A stretch of DNA of 64,000 nt from contig NZ_CP015163.1 of NCBI RefSeq assembly GCF_003312875.1, positions 6,138,001 to 6,202,000 on the forward strand, given 5' to 3'. Shown here piece by piece: positions 1 to 7,535 of this stretch. The position numbers and the translations under genes were made by a program. The DNA is from Amycolatopsis albispora (GTDB taxonomy: Bacteria > Actinomycetota > Actinomycetes > Mycobacteriales > Pseudonocardiaceae). The notes beneath the pieces were generated by a model. That model saw only the letters and a list, made by a program, of their open reading frames with translations. It had not been told where the DNA came from and ran no database searches. The stretch's first letter is position 1. The number at the start of each line of letters is the position of its first letter.

Positions 1-330
1 CCCGCGCACCATCCGGTACACCCGGAATTCGTTGCCGTGCGCGAAATCCTCGTCGTCGTGGACGTGCAGCAGGCCGTAGGAGGCCGGCGCCAGCTCCCCC
101 ACGCGGATGAACAGGTGCAGCAGCGAGGCGCCCACCGTGCTCGGCCGCTTCAGCACCCCGCCGAGGTGCAGCACCGGCACGTCGTTGGCGTAGCGCAGGT
201 CCACCAGCTGGGCGTTGCCGAACTCGCGCACCACCCGCCCCACGCGGTCGACCGCACGGTCCAGCAGCCCGTCCGGTTCGTCGCCGTCCGCACTGACCTG
301 GATCGTCACCCACCCGTGGTATTCGAACAT
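1..330 (-). CDS. Imm7-like immunity protein (3' part missing)
   Basis: The reading frame starts at the ATG at 330-328 and runs off the left edge, so only about 110 residues are visible. It opens with MFEYHGWVTIQVS, followed by a helix rich in D/R and a strand-turn-strand segment (LVDLRYANDVPVLHLGG). This resembles the Imm7 family of small cytoplasmic immunity proteins, which neutralise toxins of contact-dependent or secreted polymorphic systems. No toxin gene is in the window, so a partner would have to lie to the left, or this is an orphan immunity gene. The family call is from memory of the N-terminal motif; the fold could also belong to a related SUKH/Imm group. The gene has normal host codon use. 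Confidence 0.5.
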   Translation of the reverse strand, partial: MFEYHGWVTIQVSADGDEPDGLLDRAVDRVGRVVREFGNAQLVDLRYANDVPVLHLGGVLKRPSTVGASLLHLFIRVGELAPASYGLLHVHDDEDFAHGNEFRVYRMVRG

Positions 331-352
331 GGCCGAAGCCTAATTCCCGCGG

Positions 353-646
353 TCACGCCGGCTCCTTGAAGGGGTCGTGCCCGGCCAGCAGCTTGTCCAG
401 GCGCGCCTGGTCGACGCGGCTGAGGAGGTAGCTGTCCTCCTGGCGGTCGCGGACCACCTTGGCGAGGGTGAACGCGGACGTGATCGCGTAGAGCATGGCG
501 ACGCCGAGAAAGGCCCTGATCCACGGATCCACCGGGAGGAACGCCACCCCCAGCCCGACGGCCAGCACCGCCGAGCCGAACGAGATGGCCGCCTGCGCGA
601 AAAACGCCCCCGTGGTCGGGGACGAGGAAGACACCGGTTTGCTCAT
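353..646 (-). CDS. YiaA/YiaB-type two-helix membrane protein
   Basis: A 97-residue protein with two hydrophobic helices at about residues 13-36 and 43-62 (FFAQAAISFGSAVLAVGLGVAF and WIRAFLGVAMLYAITSAFTL), then a charged cytoplasmic tail containing KVVRDRQED. The length, helix spacing and tail match the YiaAB domain family of inner-membrane proteins, whose biochemical role is unknown. It is on the same strand as the Imm7-like gene, 22 bp upstream of it. The ATG is the only sensible start. A long hairpin at 672-707 separates it from the gene upstream, so it is probably transcribed separately. Confidence 0.75.
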   Translation of the reverse strand: MSKPVSSSSPTTGAFFAQAAISFGSAVLAVGLGVAFLPVDPWIRAFLGVAMLYAITSAFTLAKVVRDRQEDSYLLSRVDQARLDKLLAGHDPFKEPA

Positions 647-671
647 ACCCCGAAGCGTCGGTGAACGCCGC

Positions 672-707
672 GACCCTGTCTTGAGTACGGCTACTCAAGA
701 CAGGGTC
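672..707. terminator. Perfect 16-bp hairpin
   Basis: GACCCTGTCTTGAGTA at 672-687 pairs perfectly with 692-707 around a four-base loop (CGGC). It lies 10 bases past the stop of the unknown leftward gene (718) and 26 bases before the start of the YiaAB gene. It has no long T-run, as is usual for actinobacterial terminators. Termination of the upstream leftward transcript is the likely role; an operator for the YiaAB gene is an alternative. Confidence 0.6.
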
Positions 708-717
708 ACAGCTCGGG

Positions 718-1326
718 TCAGGCGACCGGTTCCCAGAGGGCGAGGAAGGCGGCGGCTTCGCTGCGGATCCAGTGGTCCAGGCGGTCCCGGTCCCGGCGGC
801 CCAGCGTGTACGCCTTCGACCGCCGGACGTCGAGGACCAAGGGGGCGCCGCCGCTGGGCAGCAGGTCCTTCATCCGCAACTCCATCAGGCGCAGCGCCAG
901 GTGTGCGGCGTCCCGGGTGAGCGGCTCTTCCTTGAAGTACAGGTGCACGGCGTGGTCCCCGGCGGCCGAGCGCAGGCCGAACTGCGGGGTGATGCCGACC
1001 TCCAGCGCGCCGCAGCGCCAGCGTGCTCGCCCGACGTTCAGCACGGCGGGTTTCCGGCGGCCGAGGTACCGCAGCCAGCCGTCGGCGACCGCGCGGTAGT
1101 GCGGTGCCGAACGCGGCGTGGCGTTCGCGACCAGGATGTCCATCGCGGTGGCATCCATGTCGGCCTCCCGGCCGGTGCGGATCGCCGCCGCGGCCCGCCG
1201 GTAGAAGTCGAAGCCGGACGGCTCCGGGTTGTCGTACATCCGCCGTTGCCGCCGCACCAGCGTGGCGCGCTTGGCGCCCGCACTGCTGCTGCAGCTGACG
1301 AAGGTGGGCAAGGTTACATAGGCCAC
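718..1326 (-). CDS. Unknown protein with an SOS-like box at its promoter
   Basis: A soluble, Arg-rich protein of 202 residues that I do not recognise. It has no signal peptide or membrane helix; visible features are a basic stretch near residue 20-30 (KRATLVRRQRRMYDN) and a C-terminal half with alternating strands and helices (LALRLMELRMKDLL). The frame stays open to an ATG at 1371, but that ATG sits inside a palindromic box. The GTG at 1326-1324 is preceded by GGAGGG with a four-base spacer, so I chose it. The box at 1364-1379 matches the actinobacterial LexA site at 15 of 16 positions and overlaps a TATACT -10 element, suggesting induction by DNA damage. It is followed by a hairpin terminator, so it is probably monocistronic. 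Confidence 0.6.
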   Translation of the reverse strand: MAYVTLPTFVSCSSSAGAKRATLVRRQRRMYDNPEPSGFDFYRRAAAAIRTGREADMDATAMDILVANATPRSAPHYRAVADGWLRYLGRRKPAVLNVGRARWRCGALEVGITPQFGLRSAAGDHAVHLYFKEEPLTRDAAHLALRLMELRMKDLLPSGGAPLVLDVRRSKAYTLGRRDRDRLDHWIRSEAAAFLALWEPVA

Positions 1327-1363
1327 AGCGCCCTCCAGCTCTCCCGCGCGACTGCCTCCAGTA

Positions 1364-1379
1364 TAGAACATATGTTCGA
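1364..1379 (-). promoter_or_regulatory. Probable LexA (SOS) box
   Basis: TAGAACATATGTTCGA contains the perfect dyad GAACATATGTTC (1366-1377). The actinobacterial LexA consensus is TCGAAC-N4-GTTCGA, so there is one mismatch. On the minus strand the box runs directly into TATACT, a good -10 hexamer, about 30 bases before the chosen GTG start at 1326. A repressor bound here would block the promoter. Confidence 0.6.
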
Positions 1380-1547
1380 AAAATGCCCCTCAAGCTGCGG
1401 ATTTACCGGGTTCGAACAGCCACGAGCGCACCTCGGGCCGCGCTCGGGCGAGCGGCGTATGCCGACGTTCGGCGGTTGTCCGGATTTCGACCGGTTTCAT
1501 AAGGTTCGGCCAATGCTGGGGAAACATCCGACCGATGGGGTACGCAC

Positions 1548-2918
1548 ATGGCTGGGATTCGACGTCGCGACGTGATGACGGGCGCGGTGGCGCTGGCCGG
1601 TGCCGCCGCCATCGGGCTGAACCCCGCGACCGCCGCGGCGGCGGGCAGGCAGCGCCCCGGCGCGGCCGCCAAGCCGGACCTGGCCTTCGGCGACTACCCG
1701 GTGGTCGCCAGGGTCCGCGCGCAGCGCGCGCTCGAGCACCTCAAGGTGCTCAGCGACCAGATCGGCCCGCGCATCGCGGGCACCCCCGGTGAGCTGAAGG
1801 CCCGCGACCACATCGCGAGCACGCTGCGGAAACTGCGGTACCAGGTGACCGTGCAGCCGTTCCCGATCGCCGACAAGTTCCTCGGGCGGATCCGGATCGG
1901 TGACGAGAACTGGCAGACCGGCTCGTCACCGCAGGGCGCGCAGAACACCACCTTCTCCGGCGAGGTGGTCGACGTCGGCAGTGGCGCGGCGGACAGCTTC
2001 CCCGCCGACGTCACCGGCAAGATCGTCTTCTACGCGGGCATCACGAACGACGCCAACGCCTACCAGCTCGCCGCGCAACGCGGGGCGGCCGCGGTGCTGA
2101 TCGGGCGGCTGAGCGCGAGCGCCGACCGCAAGCTCTCGGCGTTCTCCCCGACGCTGCCCGCCCCGGTAGGGATCCCGGTGCTCGGCGTGGCGCAGGTGCA
2201 GGCCGAAAAGCTGCGCGACCGGCTGCGGTCGGGCACCACGCGGCTCGAGGTGTCGTCGGACCACTACACGAACCTGACCTCGTACAACGTGCTCGCCGAG
2301 CGGCCGGCCACGGTGCCCGGCGGCGACCAGGGCGTGGTCATGATCAGCGCGCACTACGACAGCGTGCCCGGCTCGCCCGGCGCGAACGACGACGGCAGCG
2401 GCACCGTGCTGTGCCTCGAACTCGCCCGCGTGCTGCGGTACCTGCCCACGCGCAAGGCGGTGCGCTTCGCGCTGTGGGGTTCGGAGGAGTACGGGCTGAT
2501 CGGCAGCCGGTACTACGTCAACAACCTGCCCGACGCCGAAGCGCGGCGGATCGCGGGCTGCTTCCAGAACGACATGGTCGCCACCAGCTACGACCCGGCG
2601 ACGGTGTACTGGCTGCTTTCGGTGGACGGGGCCGACAACGCGGTCACGCAGGCCGTCGGCGCGGCCGCGCAGCGCCTCGGCTACGACCCGCGTGTGCAGG
2701 GCCCGGTGGCACGCGGCTCCAGCGACCACGTGCCGTTCTTCGAGCGGGGCATCGCCTCGGGCAACTTCAGCTGGCGCGGCGAAACCGGCCCGGCGGCGCT
2801 CGAGCCGACCTACCACACGCCGGAGGACACCATCGCCGACAACGTCAGCCTGGAGCGGCTGCAGGTTTCGCTGGAACTGATCGGCGCCGCCGCCTACGAC
2901 CTCCTCCGGCGGGAGTGA
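1548..2918 (+). CDS. Secreted M28-family zinc aminopeptidase with PA domain
   Basis: A 456-residue exported metallopeptidase that should remove N-terminal residues from peptides outside the cell. The N-terminus (MAGIRRRDVM, then a hydrophobic Ala-rich stretch to about residue 32) is a Tat-type signal. A protease-associated domain lies at about 140-235 (TGKIVFYAG, AAQRGAAAVLIG). The M28 catalytic domain follows, with zinc ligands and the catalytic base visible in SAHYDS (His269), NDDGSG (Asp281), SEEYG (Glu313/314), QNDMV (Asp342) and TYHTPEDT (His423). Length and order fit Streptomyces-type secreted aminopeptidases. The ATG is preceded by GATGGGG. It ends 4 bp before the convergent msrA gene with no hairpin between. 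Confidence 0.9.
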   Translation: MAGIRRRDVMTGAVALAGAAAIGLNPATAAAAGRQRPGAAAKPDLAFGDYPVVARVRAQRALEHLKVLSDQIGPRIAGTPGELKARDHIASTLRKLRYQVTVQPFPIADKFLGRIRIGDENWQTGSSPQGAQNTTFSGEVVDVGSGAADSFPADVTGKIVFYAGITNDANAYQLAAQRGAAAVLIGRLSASADRKLSAFSPTLPAPVGIPVLGVAQVQAEKLRDRLRSGTTRLEVSSDHYTNLTSYNVLAERPATVPGGDQGVVMISAHYDSVPGSPGANDDGSGTVLCLELARVLRYLPTRKAVRFALWGSEEYGLIGSRYYVNNLPDAEARRIAGCFQNDMVATSYDPATVYWLLSVDGADNAVTQAVGAAAQRLGYDPRVQGPVARGSSDHVPFFERGIASGNFSWRGETGPAALEPTYHTPEDTIADNVSLERLQVSLELIGAAAYDLLRRE

Positions 2919-2922
2919 GCGG

Positions 2923-3540
2923 TCAGCTGTCGGCGACGCCGAGGCCGATCGGGCAGGAGACGCCCGTGCCGCCCAGGCCGCAGTAGCCGTTCGGAACCTT
3001 GTGCAGGTATTGCTGGTGGTAGTCCTCGGCGTAGTAGAACGCGCCCAGCGGGGCGACTTCGGTGGTGATGGCGCCGTGGCCAGCCGCGGTCAAAGCGGGC
3101 TGGAAGCTCGCGCGCGACGACTCGATCTCGGCGCGCTGCGAGTCGTCCGCGAAGTAGGCCGCCGAGCGGTACTGCGTGCCGACGTCGTTGCCCTGCCGCA
3201 TGCCCTGCGTCGGGTCGTGGCCTTCCCAGAAGACCTTCAGCAGCTGCCCGTACGAGACCCGCGCCGGGTCGAAGACCACCAGCACGACTTCGGCGTGCCC
3301 GGTCAGCCCGCTGCACACCTCTTCGTACGTCGGGTTCGGGGTTTCGCCGCCCGCGTAGCCGACCGCGGTCGAGTACACGCCGGAGGTCTGCCAGAACAAC
3401 CGCTCGGCACCCCAGAAGCAGCCCATGCCGAACACCGCGGCGCGCAGGCCTTCGGGAAACGGCGGCTTGATCCGGCGGTCCGGGAACACCGCGTGGAAAT
3501 CGGGGGTGACCAGGGGTTCGGCGCGTCCGGGAAGCGACAT
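2923..3540 (-). CDS. msrA: Peptide-methionine (S)-S-oxide reductase
   Basis: Reduces methionine-S-sulfoxide in oxidised proteins, using thioredoxin as electron donor. The catalytic motif GCFWGAE is present with the nucleophilic Cys at residue 41, as are GYAGG, the segment containing GHAEVV, and the EDYHQQYL motif near the C-terminus; a further Cys pair in YCGLGG and VSCPIG could resolve the disulfide. The 205-residue length and the N-terminal extension before the catalytic Cys match the longer actinobacterial MsrA. The frame is open further upstream, but the ATG at 3540 begins the conserved protein. TACAGT lies six bases before this ATG, which suggests a leaderless transcript. Confidence 0.93.
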   Translation of the reverse strand: MSLPGRAEPLVTPDFHAVFPDRRIKPPFPEGLRAAVFGMGCFWGAERLFWQTSGVYSTAVGYAGGETPNPTYEEVCSGLTGHAEVVLVVFDPARVSYGQLLKVFWEGHDPTQGMRQGNDVGTQYRSAAYFADDSQRAEIESSRASFQPALTAAGHGAITTEVAPLGAFYYAEDYHQQYLHKVPNGYCGLGGTGVSCPIGLGVADS

Positions 3541-3604
3541 GCGTCCACTGTACGCACCCCTGCCCCGGCCCCCGGACCAGTGATCACGCACCATGTGAGC
3601 CACT

Positions 3605-4252
3605 ATGGGTAACCGGGGAGGGAAACGCAGCGTGGTCGTCACGGCCGCGCTCCTCGCCGTACTCGCGATCCCGCCCACGGCCGCCTGGCTGGCTTGGGGC
3701 AGTGGCGCGAACCCGGACCGCGAGGTCCAGCCCACCGCGCTGGCCGACCCCGAACCGCGACGGCCGGGCCCGCCGCCGCTGCCGCTGGTCACCCCGCCCG
3801 GCGACCTGCTGATCGACCGTGCCAGCCGGATCTCCGCGCTGGTCTCCTACCAGCTGTTCAGCCAGGAGGAACTCGACGAGCTGGTGGCCACCGGCGTCGC
3901 CGCCGCGCATCTGCGGATGACCCGCGAGAACGGGGTGAACCTGCTGCTCAGCCGGTTCACTTCGCGCGACGACGCCGAACCGGAGAAAACCAAGGAAGCG
4001 CTCGACGGCATCTACGCCGCCGGCGGGCACCAGCGCGTCGACCCGGCACCGGCCGGGGTGACCGTCCGCCGGTTCAGCGAGGCACCCGACGCCCCGACCG
4101 TCTCCTACCACGCCCACTACGTCCGCGGCCGTGACGTGCTGCGCATCGACGCCAGCGGTGAGGCGGGCGTCCTCGGCGAGAAGATCGACCAGGCCTTCGG
4201 CTCGCTGCTCGGCGAGCAGACCGAGGCCTTCCCCGCCGGGGAACCGCGATGA
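3605..4252 (+). CDS. Membrane-anchored or secreted protein of unknown function
   Basis: A 215-residue protein with one hydrophobic segment at about 9-31 ([22 protein letters not shown]), then a proline-rich linker to about residue 62 and an external domain. The external part has no Cys and no motif that I recognise ([44 protein letters not shown]). It overlaps the next gene by the ATGA at 4249-4252, so it is translationally coupled to a polytopic membrane protein and, through that, to an acyltransferase. The three look like an envelope-modification operon. There is no clear Shine-Dalgarno before the ATG. Confidence 0.6.
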   Translation: MGNRGGKRSVVVTAALLAVLAIPPTAAWLAWGSGANPDREVQPTALADPEPRRPGPPPLPLVTPPGDLLIDRASRISALVSYQLFSQEELDELVATGVAAAHLRMTRENGVNLLLSRFTSRDDAEPEKTKEALDGIYAAGGHQRVDPAPAGVTVRRFSEAPDAPTVSYHAHYVRGRDVLRIDASGEAGVLGEKIDQAFGSLLGEQTEAFPAGEPR

Positions 4253-5136
4253 GGACCCCGGTCGTGCTGCTGTCCGCGAGCGCGGCCGTGCTCACCGCGT
4301 ACGGCTATCTCTTCGGGCAGTGGGCCGACCGGCACGACCAGCGCTTCGCCGTGCTCGACGTGACCAGGGAGTGGATCGCGCGCCCGCTCGGCCTCGGCGA
4401 GGACTTCGGGCCGCTCGGGTTGATGCTGCTGCTGGTCGCCGCCGGGTACGCGGCGGCGGCCGGGCGCGCGCCCGGTGAGCTGTACCCGCTGGCCGTGCTG
4501 GTGGTGGTCGCGCACCTGCTGCCGCCGACCGCCGGGCTGGTGCCGCTCGGCTGGGTCCCGGTGCTCGCCCTCGCCGGGTTCCTGCTGGCCAGGGGCACCG
4601 CGCTGCTCCCGGCGCGGTACCGATGGACCGGGCAGCTGGCGCAACTGGTGCTCGCGCTGAACGCCGTCGCGCTGGCCGACTTCGTGCCCGACCTGTCCGC
4701 CGCGGCCGCCTTCTTCCCGCTGTTCGTGGCCGGTCAGCTGCTGCACGCCAACCGGGCCGGGCTGCTGCCCGCGTGGGGGTGCGGGCTGCTGATCGCCGCC
4801 GCGCTCGCGGTGGTCTCGATCGCCGACCGGGTGGTGCCCGAACTGGACGGCTGGTGGTACCCGCTGGCCGCGACCTACGCGATGCTGCTGGGTGCGGTGG
4901 CCTTCCTGCTGGCCGGGCCCACCGCGGACCGGATCGCGGCGAACCCCGTGCCCCGCTGGCTCGCCGAGCGGGTGTGGTGGCTGGTCCCGCTCTACGCCGC
5001 GGTCGGCCACCCGCTGGCCGGCCTGCTCCCCCACCCGGCCGGGATCCTGGTGGCCGCGGTGGGCGTCGGACTGCTCGCCGAGGCCGGGCACCGCGGTTCC
5101 CGGCTGTTGTTCCAGCGCACCAAGGAGGCGGTGTGA
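4249..5136 (+). CDS. Polytopic membrane protein, unknown function
   Basis: A 295-residue protein made almost wholly of hydrophobic helices, I estimate eight to nine (for example VVLLSASAAVLTAYGYLFG, LGLMLLLVAAGYAAAAG, LVVVAHLLPPTAGLVPLGW). No catalytic motif is evident. The start ATG overlaps the stop of the preceding gene (ATGA), and its stop overlaps the GTG start of the acyltransferase (GTGTGA at 5131-5136). Coupling to an acyltransferase 3 protein suggests a part in acylation of a cell-surface glycan or in export of the acylated product. This is context only. Confidence 0.6.
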   Translation: MRTPVVLLSASAAVLTAYGYLFGQWADRHDQRFAVLDVTREWIARPLGLGEDFGPLGLMLLLVAAGYAAAAGRAPGELYPLAVLVVVAHLLPPTAGLVPLGWVPVLALAGFLLARGTALLPARYRWTGQLAQLVLALNAVALADFVPDLSAAAAFFPLFVAGQLLHANRAGLLPAWGCGLLIAAALAVVSIADRVVPELDGWWYPLAATYAMLLGAVAFLLAGPTADRIAANPVPRWLAERVWWLVPLYAAVGHPLAGLLPHPAGILVAAVGVGLLAEAGHRGSRLLFQRTKEAV

Positions 5137-6266
5137 CCCAGACCGCCGAGCGACCGGCTCCCGCCGGTGCGCCCGCCCGCGGCTCGCACTACATGCACGG
5201 GCTCGACGTGCTGCGCGTGATCTGCTCGGTCGCGGTGCTCTACAACCACGTCGCGGGCTGGGCGAAGATGCGCGGCTCGGACGACTTCTGGCTGGCGGAC
5301 CTGATCGAGGGCGGCGTGGTCGAGTCGCTGCACCTCAACGAGCTGCTCGGCTTCGTCGGCGTCGGCACGTTCCTGGTGATCAGCGGGGTGGTGGTGACGC
5401 ACGTCAGCACCCGCGAGGCGCCCGGGCAGTTCCTCGCGCGCCGGGCGGTCCGGCTGTTCCCGGCGCTGTGGGTGGCGATCCTGTTGGCCTGGGTGCTGGC
5501 GCTGACCGGGGTGCTCGGCGTGAACCACCCGCCGGAGTTCGGCGACCTGCTGCTCAACCTCGGCCTGCTCAACTACAGCGTGGCGGACGCGTCCACGCTG
5601 CTCGCGGTCACCTGGACGCTGACCGTGCAGGTGGTGTTCTACCTGCTCGCGGCGGCGACCATCCCGCTGCTGCGCCGATGGCCGTGGCTGCCGCCGGCGA
5701 TCGGGGCGGCGCTGGTCTCGGTGCTGATCTCGGTCACCAACAACCCCACCGAAGGCGGTCCGGCGAGCCTTCGGATCATCGCGTCGTTCCTGCCGGTGCT
5801 GTTCCTCGGGCAACTGGTGATGCTGGTGCGCGGCAAGCGGCTCGCCCCGCTGCCCGCGATCGCGCTCGGGCTGGTGCACCTGTGGCTCGCCGCGCGGGCG
5901 GCGGCCACCTGGAGCGGAACGCCGGACGGACCGGCCTACGTCCGCACGCTCGTGTTGATCCTGCTGCTCCTGCTGCTGTGCACCAGGGCGAACGGCCGGA
6001 TCGCGCGGTCGCGGGTGATCAAGGTGCTGGCGGACCGCACCTACGCGGTCTACCTGCTGCACTTCGCGGTGGTGCTGGGCACGCTGAACCTGCTGGCCGA
6101 TCCGCTCGGCTTCTGGCCCGCGCTCGGCATCGGCCTTATTGTGCTCGCGATCACAACGGAACTGCTGCACCGGTTCGTCGAACGGCCCCTGGCGCGGGGT
6201 TTCCGCCGCTGGGAGGCCCGGCGGGCGGCGCGCAAGACGGAATTCACCCGATCCAGCGACCGGTAA
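5133..6266 (+). CDS. Acyltransferase 3 family membrane protein
   Basis: A 377-residue integral membrane acyltransferase of the family that O-acylates sugars, peptidoglycan or glycolipids. The signature N-terminus (MHGLDVLRVICSVAVLYNH, with the conserved R and the catalytic-type His in YNH) starts at about residue 22, followed by about ten helices. A short loop with RRAVRLFPALW matches the family RxxR-L-P pattern, and YAVYLLHF marks the last core helix. The start is the GTG at 5133, overlapping the previous stop by four bases; a longer open frame upstream is only the shifted frame of the preceding gene. The acceptor cannot be told from sequence. Confidence 0.85.
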   Translation: MTQTAERPAPAGAPARGSHYMHGLDVLRVICSVAVLYNHVAGWAKMRGSDDFWLADLIEGGVVESLHLNELLGFVGVGTFLVISGVVVTHVSTREAPGQFLARRAVRLFPALWVAILLAWVLALTGVLGVNHPPEFGDLLLNLGLLNYSVADASTLLAVTWTLTVQVVFYLLAAATIPLLRRWPWLPPAIGAALVSVLISVTNNPTEGGPASLRIIASFLPVLFLGQLVMLVRGKRLAPLPAIALGLVHLWLAARAAATWSGTPDGPAYVRTLVLILLLLLLCTRANGRIARSRVIKVLADRTYAVYLLHFAVVLGTLNLLADPLGFWPALGIGLIVLAITTELLHRFVERPLARGFRRWEARRAARKTEFTRSSDR

Positions 6267-6319
6267 TCTCCCGATAGGGCACACTGGTCCCGCCGAACAG
6301 ACCGACCATGGAGCATGCG

Positions 6320-7525
6320 ATGGGCTGGCAGGAAGAGCTGCGGCTGCTCGACGCCAAGCTGGCCGACGGCAGCCTGACCCCCGCCCAGCACCGCAAGATG
6401 CGTGACGAGCTGCTGGCCGCGGCGTCGGGCGGTGGTTCGACCTCCCCGGTGGCCGCGCCGCGCCGCGAGACCGATCCGGCGATGCAGGAGACGGCGGTGC
6501 TGCCCCGGATCCCGGTGGCCGGCCAGCCGATGCCCGCGGGCCAGGTCAAGCCGCCGCCGAACGCGGTCGGCGAAGCCCGCCCGGCGCCCAAGGTGGTGGA
6601 GAGCAGGCCGACGCTGCCGCTGGGCAATCCCGACCACAAGCAGCCGCCGAACGCGGCGGCGCTGCTGGCCGGTGACCGCCCGACCACCGCGCCGAGCCCG
6701 GCCGACCAGCGCGCCACCGAGTCGATGGCGGTGCCGCCGCGCGGGCTCTCGCGCGGGCGCAGCGTGCTCTCGCCGGTGGCCGCCCACCAGCCGACCCGGC
6801 CGTACGCCACCGAAGCGCAGCGCAGCTGGACCGATCCGCCGCCGCCCCCGGACTACGCCCAGGACGACCACAGCCCGCGGCGCACCGGCTCGACCTGGCT
6901 GTTCCTCGCGCTCGGGGTGCTGCTCGCCGGTGGCCTGCTGGCCGGTGGGGTGTGGTTGCTGTCGAAGGACGAGCCCGCGGCCAGCACCGCCGCCCCGCCG
7001 CCGTCGGCTCCCGCGCAGTCGAGCGAGCAGCTGCCGCCACCACCCGCGAATCTGCCGCTCGAGCAGCGGCTGCCCGAGCTGCCCGGCACGCAGAACGCGA
7101 ACAACTCGACGATGCCCGTGGACAGGGGCACCGAGCTGAAGCTGTACGCGCCGGAGACGGCGAACATGTTCAAGCAGAACGGCGCCAGCGAGGTGGTCTA
7201 CCGGTCCAGCTCCGACGGCACCGACGGGTACCTGGTGATGGTGGTGCCCGCGGGTTCACCGGAGGGCGCCAAGAACATCGCGGACGAGCTGCGCAAGGCG
7301 GCCGCCGACACCGGCTTCACCCAGCTCAACCTGGGCATGCCGCCGGGCAAGAGCGCGCTCGCCGGCTCGAACACGGTCGGCCGGATGAACGCGACCTGGT
7401 ACACCTCGGACAATCTCGCCGTCGCGGTCTGGGTCTCGCAGGGTTTCGACAAGCAGCAGTTCGCGCTGGGTGAGCGGCTCAAGGGCACGCTCGCCAAGGT
7501 CGAAGCCGCCCTGCCGCCCGACTGA
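6320..7525 (+). CDS. Single-pass membrane protein with WQEEL N-terminus and external domain
   Basis: A 401-residue protein with three parts. The first is a short charged N-terminal helix pair (GWQEELRLLDAKLADGSL... HRKMRDELL) similar to a SHOCT-type oligomerisation motif. A long Pro/Ala-rich cytoplasmic linker follows to about residue 190, then one membrane helix (TWLFLALGVLLAGGLLAGGVWLL) and an external domain of about 180 residues ending in ERLKGTLAKVEAALPPD. The gene at 9391-10785 has the same plan and the same first 30 residues, so these are paralogues. I chose the ATG at 6320 rather than 6308 because GGAG lies six bases before it and the paralogue starts at the same point. The function is unknown; it may be a stress or envelope sensor. 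Confidence 0.65.
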   Translation: MGWQEELRLLDAKLADGSLTPAQHRKMRDELLAAASGGGSTSPVAAPRRETDPAMQETAVLPRIPVAGQPMPAGQVKPPPNAVGEARPAPKVVESRPTLPLGNPDHKQPPNAAALLAGDRPTTAPSPADQRATESMAVPPRGLSRGRSVLSPVAAHQPTRPYATEAQRSWTDPPPPPDYAQDDHSPRRTGSTWLFLALGVLLAGGLLAGGVWLLSKDEPAASTAAPPPSAPAQSSEQLPPPPANLPLEQRLPELPGTQNANNSTMPVDRGTELKLYAPETANMFKQNGASEVVYRSSSDGTDGYLVMVVPAGSPEGAKNIADELRKAAADTGFTQLNLGMPPGKSALAGSNTVGRMNATWYTSDNLAVAVWVSQGFDKQQFALGERLKGTLAKVEAALPPD

Positions 7526-7535
7526 CCGGCGCTGT

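Noticed and set aside
1327..1371. The ATG at 1371 as start of the unknown gene
   Set aside because: The codon lies inside the LexA-like dyad and upstream of the -10 element, with no ribosome site. The GTG at 1326 has one.
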